Origin: Geobacter sp.
Lineage (GTDB): Bacteria > Desulfobacterota > Desulfuromonadia > Geobacterales > Pseudopelobacteraceae
DNA length: 8,073 nt
NCBI GenBank assembly: GCA_027346925.1
Contig: DAIERH010000098.1
Location: forward strand, 1-8,073
Direction of reading: 5' to 3'
A program made the translations under genes and the position numbers. The stretch's first letter is position 1; each line of letters starts with the position of its first letter. The notes beneath the pieces are model-generated. The model made no database searches and was not told the origin of the DNA. It worked only from the letters and a program-made list of their open reading frames with translations. Shown here piece by piece: positions 5,649 through 8,073 of the stretch.

Positions 5649-6547
5649 GGCGCGCTCTGCTTGCATGGCTGTATAAGCTGTTTCCTTTTGACTTGAAAGG
5701 GGATTGCCTGGTGCCGCCGGCCCGGGACGGCATACGGATATCATGCATCATCAACTTCTATGGCCGGCTGGACCTGCTTGCCGGCATTCTGCACTCACTT
5801 GCCCAACAGCAATTCGACAAGGAGCGCTTCGAAGTCATTCTGGTCGAAGACAGAAATGGGACGGAAGCCGGAAGACGCATGGCCGACGAATTCGGGGAGT
5901 ATCTGCAGACGGTCTATCTGCCGCTTGACAGGAATTTCGGCAGGATGGGGTATTCCCGCAATTATGGCCTGAACCGCTCAAGGGGTGATGTGATCCTTTT
6001 TTTGGACGATGATACCGTTATTCAGCAGGATGACTTCCTGGCAATCCTTGACGAGGTGTTCGGGCAGAACCGGGAAATCGATGCGGCGGTTCCCCATGGG
6101 CATGCGAGCTATGCGCTTATCGATGGAAAATACGACCACCACGATCCGTACTTCATGACCAGTCGGTGTACGGCGTACCGCCGCCGGGCATTGGCAGACC
6201 TGGGCGGATTCATGGACCACTTTGTGGGGCAGGAGGACGTGGAGTTTGTCATCAGGTTCCTGATGGCGGGCAAGCGCTGCGAAAACGCCCCGAGGCTGAA
6301 CTATTTCCACCCGCCTCTGCTGGTTGCCAATTTTCGTAAGCCAAAGGCGGTAGGGTATTCCTTCTATCAACTGAAATCAAAGTATCCACCGATAACCTGG
6401 ATCATAACCGTCTTCAACTGCGCCCGTCATGCCCCCCTGTATCTGCTTCCGTTCAGACGCTGCAGGGAGATGGGACGCTTCGGGATCGGATTTCTTGCAG
6501 GGGTGCTGGTTTCCCTTTTCAAAAAGGAAGGGTTTCAGTACAATTAG
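5645..6547 (+). CDS. Family 2 glycosyltransferase
   Basis: A 300-residue GT-A fold glycosyltransferase, probably acting at the cytoplasmic face of the inner membrane and adding a sugar from a nucleotide donor to a glycan or lipid-linked acceptor. Visible parts are the first strand ISCIINFYGRLDLLAGILHSL (33-53), VILVEDRNG (64-72), GYSRNYGLNRSRGD (102-115), the metal-binding DDD (121-123) in ILFLDDDT, and the acceptor-side motif GGFMDHFVGQEDVEF (187-201), whose ED pair likely contains the catalytic base. The C-terminal 50 residues include hydrophobic stretches (250-270 and 278-292) that may bind the membrane. I chose ATG 5645 because it gives an ATGA overlap with the prenyltransferase stop and has a GGGGG site upstream; a GTG six codons earlier is possible. 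The sugar specificity cannot be read. Codon use appears somewhat less GC-biased than in the left half of the window. Confidence 0.92.
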   Translation: MRRALLAWLYKLFPFDLKGDCLVPPARDGIRISCIINFYGRLDLLAGILHSLAQQQFDKERFEVILVEDRNGTEAGRRMADEFGEYLQTVYLPLDRNFGRMGYSRNYGLNRSRGDVILFLDDDTVIQQDDFLAILDEVFGQNREIDAAVPHGHASYALIDGKYDHHDPYFMTSRCTAYRRRALADLGGFMDHFVGQEDVEFVIRFLMAGKRCENAPRLNYFHPPLLVANFRKPKAVGYSFYQLKSKYPPITWIITVFNCARHAPLYLLPFRRCREMGRFGIGFLAGVLVSLFKKEGFQYN

Positions 6548-6551
6548 CGCG

Positions 6552-7376
6552 ATGGAACAACCTGAAATCCTCATAAAGCCGGGCATGGGAGCACTCCACT
6601 ACTGGCGCGATATCTGGCGCTACCGGGAACTCTTTTTCTTTCTGGCGTGGCGGGACATCCTGGTGCGCTACAAGCAGACCGCCATCGGCATTGCCTGGAG
6701 CGTCCTGCGCCCGCTCCTTACCATGGTGGTCTTCACCATCGTCTTCGGCAGGCTGGCCAAGCTTCCCTCCAACGGCGTGCCGTACCCCATCATGGTCTAT
6801 GCGGCCATGCTGCCATGGCAGTTTTTCGCCAATTCCCTTACCGAAAGCAGCAACTCCCTGATCGACAACGCCAATCTGCTGACCAAGGTCTACTTCCCCC
6901 GTCTGATCGTTCCTGCCGGAGCGGTTATCGTCAGCATGGTGGATCTCCTTATCTCCGCGGCCATCCTCGGCGGGCTCATGGCGTGGTATCGCTTCGTCCC
7001 TGACCTGAGGATCCTGTTTTTGCCCGCATTCTTTATGATGGCCTTCATGGCCTCCTTTGGCGCGGGCTTGTGGCTTTCGGCGCTTAACGTGAAATACCGT
7101 GATTTCCGCTATGTGGTGCCGTTTTTGGTGCAGCTCGGGCTTTACATCTCGCCGGTTGGTTTTTCCAGCGCCATCGTCCCCCGGGAATGGCGCTTCCTGT
7201 ATTTTCTCAATCCCATGGTCGGTGTCATCGACGGTTTCCGCTGGGCCCTGCTCGGTGATGCCTTTCCGGTAAACTGGCCGGGATTCACCCTTTCGTTCAT
7301 GCTGGTTGCCCTGCTCCTTGTCGGCGGAGTGTTCTACTTCCGCCGCATGGAACGCGGCTTTGCGGATGTGGTGTAG
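6552..7376 (+). CDS. wzm: ABC-2 type polysaccharide export permease (Wzm-like)
   Basis: A 274-residue integral inner-membrane permease that should pair with the next gene product to export a lipid-linked polysaccharide (O-antigen or similar glycan). The N-terminus YRELFFFLAWRDILVRYKQT (24-43) is the amphipathic interface segment typical of Wzm/TagG proteins. Six hydrophobic segments follow at roughly 49-66, 78-97, 119-145, 155-178, 187-205 and 248-264. LNVKYRDFRYVVPFLVQLGL (178-197) and the YFLNPMVGVIDGFRWALLG stretch (217-235) are family hallmarks. The ATG is four bases after the glycosyltransferase stop. No good ribosome binding site lies at normal distance (AAGGAAGGG at 6524-6532 is 19 bases away), so translation probably depends on coupling. 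The frame is open further upstream, but that part overlaps the glycosyltransferase and looks spurious. Wzm is named by role; the exported polymer is unknown. Confidence 0.93.
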   Translation: MEQPEILIKPGMGALHYWRDIWRYRELFFFLAWRDILVRYKQTAIGIAWSVLRPLLTMVVFTIVFGRLAKLPSNGVPYPIMVYAAMLPWQFFANSLTESSNSLIDNANLLTKVYFPRLIVPAGAVIVSMVDLLISAAILGGLMAWYRFVPDLRILFLPAFFMMAFMASFGAGLWLSALNVKYRDFRYVVPFLVQLGLYISPVGFSSAIVPREWRFLYFLNPMVGVIDGFRWALLGDAFPVNWPGFTLSFMLVALLLVGGVFYFRRMERGFADVV

Positions 7377-7379
7377 GGT

Positions 7380-8073
7380 ATGCCCACGGCGATCACCGTT
7401 GAAAACCTGGGCAAGAAATATCTGCTGCGGCACCAGTCAGACCAACAGCCGTACGTGGCCCTGCGCGATGTGCTCAGCGACGGGGTCAGGAGTCTCGGGC
7501 GCCGACTGCTGGGACGGGGCAACACGGTGAGCCGCAGCCCTGGGCAGGAGGAATTCTGGGCGCTCAAAGACGTCTCCTTCGAGGTGAAACAAGGAGACCG
7601 GATCGGCATCATCGGCCGTAACGGCGCCGGGAAGTCCACCCTGCTGAAGATCCTCAGCCGCATCACCGAGCCGACCACCGGCAGCGTCCGGATACGGGGG
7701 AGGGTGGCCAGCCTGCTGGAAGTGGGGACCGGGTTTCACCCCGAACTGACCGGGCGGGAGAACATCTACTTGAACGGCGCCATCCTGGGGATGGGCCGTG
7801 CGGAGATCCGGAAGAAGTTCGACGAGATCGTGGATTTCGCCGAGATCGAGAAGTTCCTCGACACTCCGGTGAAGCGCTATTCGTCGGGGATGTACGTACG
7901 GCTGGCCTTTGCCGTGGCGGCCCATCTGGAGCCGGAGATATTGATTGTTGATGAGGTGCTGGCAGTTGGAGATGCGCAGTTTCAAAAGAAATGTCTGGGT
8001 AAGATGGAGGATGTCTCGGCGAAGGAAGGGCGTACAGTGTTGTTCGTGAGCCACAATATGGCTGCAATAGAGT
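7380..8073 (+). CDS. wzt: ABC transporter ATP-binding protein (Wzt-like), partial
   Basis: The ATPase partner of the preceding permease, using ATP to drive glycan export. The visible 231 residues are cut by the right window edge. Landmarks are Walker A GRNGAGKST (79-87), the LLEVGTGFHPELTGREN segment (112-128) specific to polysaccharide and teichoic acid exporters, the signature YSSGMYVRLAFAVA (167-180), Walker B EILIVDEVLAVGD (186-198, Asp191 and Glu192) with the typical FQKKC after it, and the switch histidine in SHNM (224-227). The extra segment between residues 17 and 60 is normal for this family. The ATG lies three bases after the permease stop, so the two are translationally linked. Whether a C-terminal glycan-binding domain follows, as in Wzt of O8/O9-type systems, cannot be seen. 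Confidence 0.95.
   Translation, partial: MPTAITVENLGKKYLLRHQSDQQPYVALRDVLSDGVRSLGRRLLGRGNTVSRSPGQEEFWALKDVSFEVKQGDRIGIIGRNGAGKSTLLKILSRITEPTTGSVRIRGRVASLLEVGTGFHPELTGRENIYLNGAILGMGRAEIRKKFDEIVDFAEIEKFLDTPVKRYSSGMYVRLAFAVAAHLEPEILIVDEVLAVGDAQFQKKCLGKMEDVSAKEGRTVLFVSHNMAAIE

Noticed and set aside
6519..7433. Minus-strand open frame of 304 codons
   Set aside because: It mirrors the permease. The His/Gln/Lys/Glu-rich composition is the expected antisense image of hydrophobic membrane segments.

Overview
The window looks like chromosomal DNA from a GC-rich Gram-negative bacterium. The most likely source is the Desulfuromonadota/Geobacter group. That placement is an inference from gene content and style (an M29 aminopeptidase, an HDOD regulator, a DUF815 ATPase, C-rich palindromic intergenic repeats), not from a phylogenetic marker. 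Genes are densely packed, with G/C-rich third codon positions.

Left part (1-826): a dUTPase gene (dut) on the minus strand. Downstream of it, at the left edge, is a possible minus-strand gene start with a CxxC motif, seen only in part. The divergent interval to the right of dut holds a C/G-rich palindromic repeat of about 80 bases.

Middle part (827-3822, plus strand): an M29-family aminopeptidase with all its metal ligands; two small uncharacterised genes, one mostly helical and resembling an integrase core-binding domain, the other ending in a cysteine cluster; then a DUF815-type AAA+ ATPase. The spacing (8, 18 and 27 bases) allows one transcription unit. A weak terminator-like hairpin with eight T residues lies between the two small genes.

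Right part (3903 to the window end, plus strand): after an 80-base gap with a plausible sigma70 promoter and a strong ribosome binding site comes a tight operon. Its genes are an HDOD-domain signalling protein, a UbiA-family prenyltransferase of the decaprenyl-phosphate phosphoribosyltransferase type, a family 2 glycosyltransferase, a Wzm-type ABC-2 permease and a Wzt-type ATPase cut by the window end. Adjacent genes abut, overlap by 4 bases or are 3-4 bases apart, so they are very probably co-transcribed. Together they suggest synthesis of a lipid-linked sugar and a surface glycan, with export across the inner membrane by an ABC transporter. Having an HDOD protein as first gene raises the possibility of a regulatory link. 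No mobile element, CRISPR array, tRNA or rRNA was recognised, and no clearly novel defence or mobile system is evident. The least explained parts are the two small genes before the DUF815 ATPase and the glycan operon led by an HDOD gene.
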